Origin: JBBTQS01 sp964627055
Lineage (GTDB): Bacteria > Patescibacteriota > Patescibacteriia > Magasanikbacterales > JBBTQS01
Length of the DNA stretch: 14,833 nucleotides
Assembly (NCBI GenBank): GCA_964627055.1
Contig: CAZVGV010000018.1
Coordinates: forward strand, 1 to 14,833
Reading direction: 5' to 3'
Position 1 is the stretch's first letter, and each line of letters starts with the position of its first letter. The position numbers and the translations under genes were made by a program. The notes below the pieces were generated by a model, which saw nothing but the letters and a program-made list of their open reading frames with translations, had not been told where the DNA came from and searched no databases. Positions 14,342-14,833 of this stretch are shown here, piece after piece.

Positions 14342-14833
14342 TTACGCACCAAGTTGACGGTGCAATTCTTCTTGTAAAGCAGTCGCATCAACCGAACCTC
14401 CGGTTGCACGCATACATTGCCCGACAAAGTATCCCATAAGTGCAATCTTTCCCGCACGAAACTGTGCCACTTGCCCAGGAGAATCTGCGAGAACTTTTGC
14501 CACAATATCCGCAATCGCTGTTGTATTCGTTGTCTGTGCAAGTCCATGCTGTTCCATGAGCACATCAGGATCACCTCCGTGTTCCACCAAGAGATCAAGC
14601 AACTTTTGCGCATTCGTGTTCGTAATCTTGCTCTGCGCAATGAGGGCAAGAAACTCTGCGAAGTTCTCTGCGTTCACACGCTCTGCAAAGTGCAGCACTG
14701 TCTCACCTCGATCATTGAGACGACCAAGCAATCGACTCAATAACCAACCCGAGATGCGCCGCGCAGTTTCGCGTGGCTCTTCGCCCTTCACCAGCGTTCC
14801 ATATTCCGAATACACCTGCTCTGCATACGCGCC
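14342..14833 (-). CDS. gatB: Aspartyl/glutamyl-tRNA amidotransferase subunit B, C-terminal part
   Basis: GatB is the kinase/tRNA-binding subunit of GatCAB, which amidates Glu-tRNA(Gln) and Asp-tRNA(Asn). Only the last 163 residues are in the window; the frame stays open through the right edge, so the gene is cut by the window, not truncated. What is seen is the tail/YqeY-like tRNA-binding domain: helical, with a family-typical end AGKIALMGYFVGQCMRATGG followed by a terminal helix. A GTG at 14813-14815 is internal, not the start. It is the most upstream visible gene of the run; the promoter lies outside. Confidence 0.93.
   Translation of the reverse strand, partial: GAYAEQVYSEYGTLVKGEEPRETARRISGWLLSRLLGRLNDRGETVLHFAERVNAENFAEFLALIAQSKITNTNAQKLLDLLVEHGGDPDVLMEQHGLAQTTNTTAIADIVAKVLADSPGQVAQFRAGKIALMGYFVGQCMRATGGSVDATALQEELHRQLGA

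Noticed and set aside
1..14833. CRISPR array, insertion sequence, rRNA or tRNA
   Set aside because: Reading by eye I saw no regularly spaced direct repeats, transposase motifs, or tRNA or rRNA signatures; a software scan could still find diverged examples.

Overview
The window reads as a compact bacterial chromosome segment of about 50% G+C. It uses the standard bacterial code: TGA closes the hydrolase gene and the 66-aa membrane-protein gene. The tight gene packing, gaps of 3 to 15 nt inside a long run of housekeeping genes, and the near absence of Shine-Dalgarno (SD) sequences in front of those genes fit a small-genome lineage such as Patescibacteria/CPR. That placement is an inference; nothing here proves it.

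Layout. (1) Positions 1-336: no firm gene, a good minus-strand promoter pointing off the left edge, several hairpins, and the ndk terminator. (2) 337-2100, minus strand: ndk (nucleoside diphosphate kinase) and an alpha/beta hydrolase, each with its own promoter and terminator. (3) 2114-2340, plus strand: a promoter and a terminator enclose about 190 nt with no credible protein, a candidate small RNA with three C/U-rich segments complementary to SD sequences. (4) 2342-4405, minus: a UvrD/PcrA helicase, divergent from tgt (4453-5634, plus). (5) 5640-7047, plus: three short genes that I do not recognise as named families. They encode a secreted 113-aa protein, a 158-aa lipoprotein with a degenerate Kazal-like module, and a 66-aa single-span membrane protein. 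Each has its own sigma70-type promoter and a strong SD; two end in clear terminators. (6) 7041-14833, minus: seven genes in one run, in transcription order gatB (partial), pgk, eno, gpmI, manC, mltG, queA.

How they work together. pgk, gpmI and eno carry 1,3-bisphosphoglycerate to phosphoenolpyruvate; the transcript also serves tRNA amidation (GatB), GDP-mannose supply (ManC), peptidoglycan strand termination (MltG) and queuosine synthesis (QueA). tgt, the preceding queuosine enzyme, lies on the opposite strand on the far side of the small exported-protein genes. No preQ1 synthesis genes are in the window.

The most unusual material is the unannotated transcript at about 2148-2338, the exported-protein cluster, and a clear split in leader design: housekeeping genes have very short leaders without an SD, whereas the stand-alone accessory genes have structured leaders with strong SDs.
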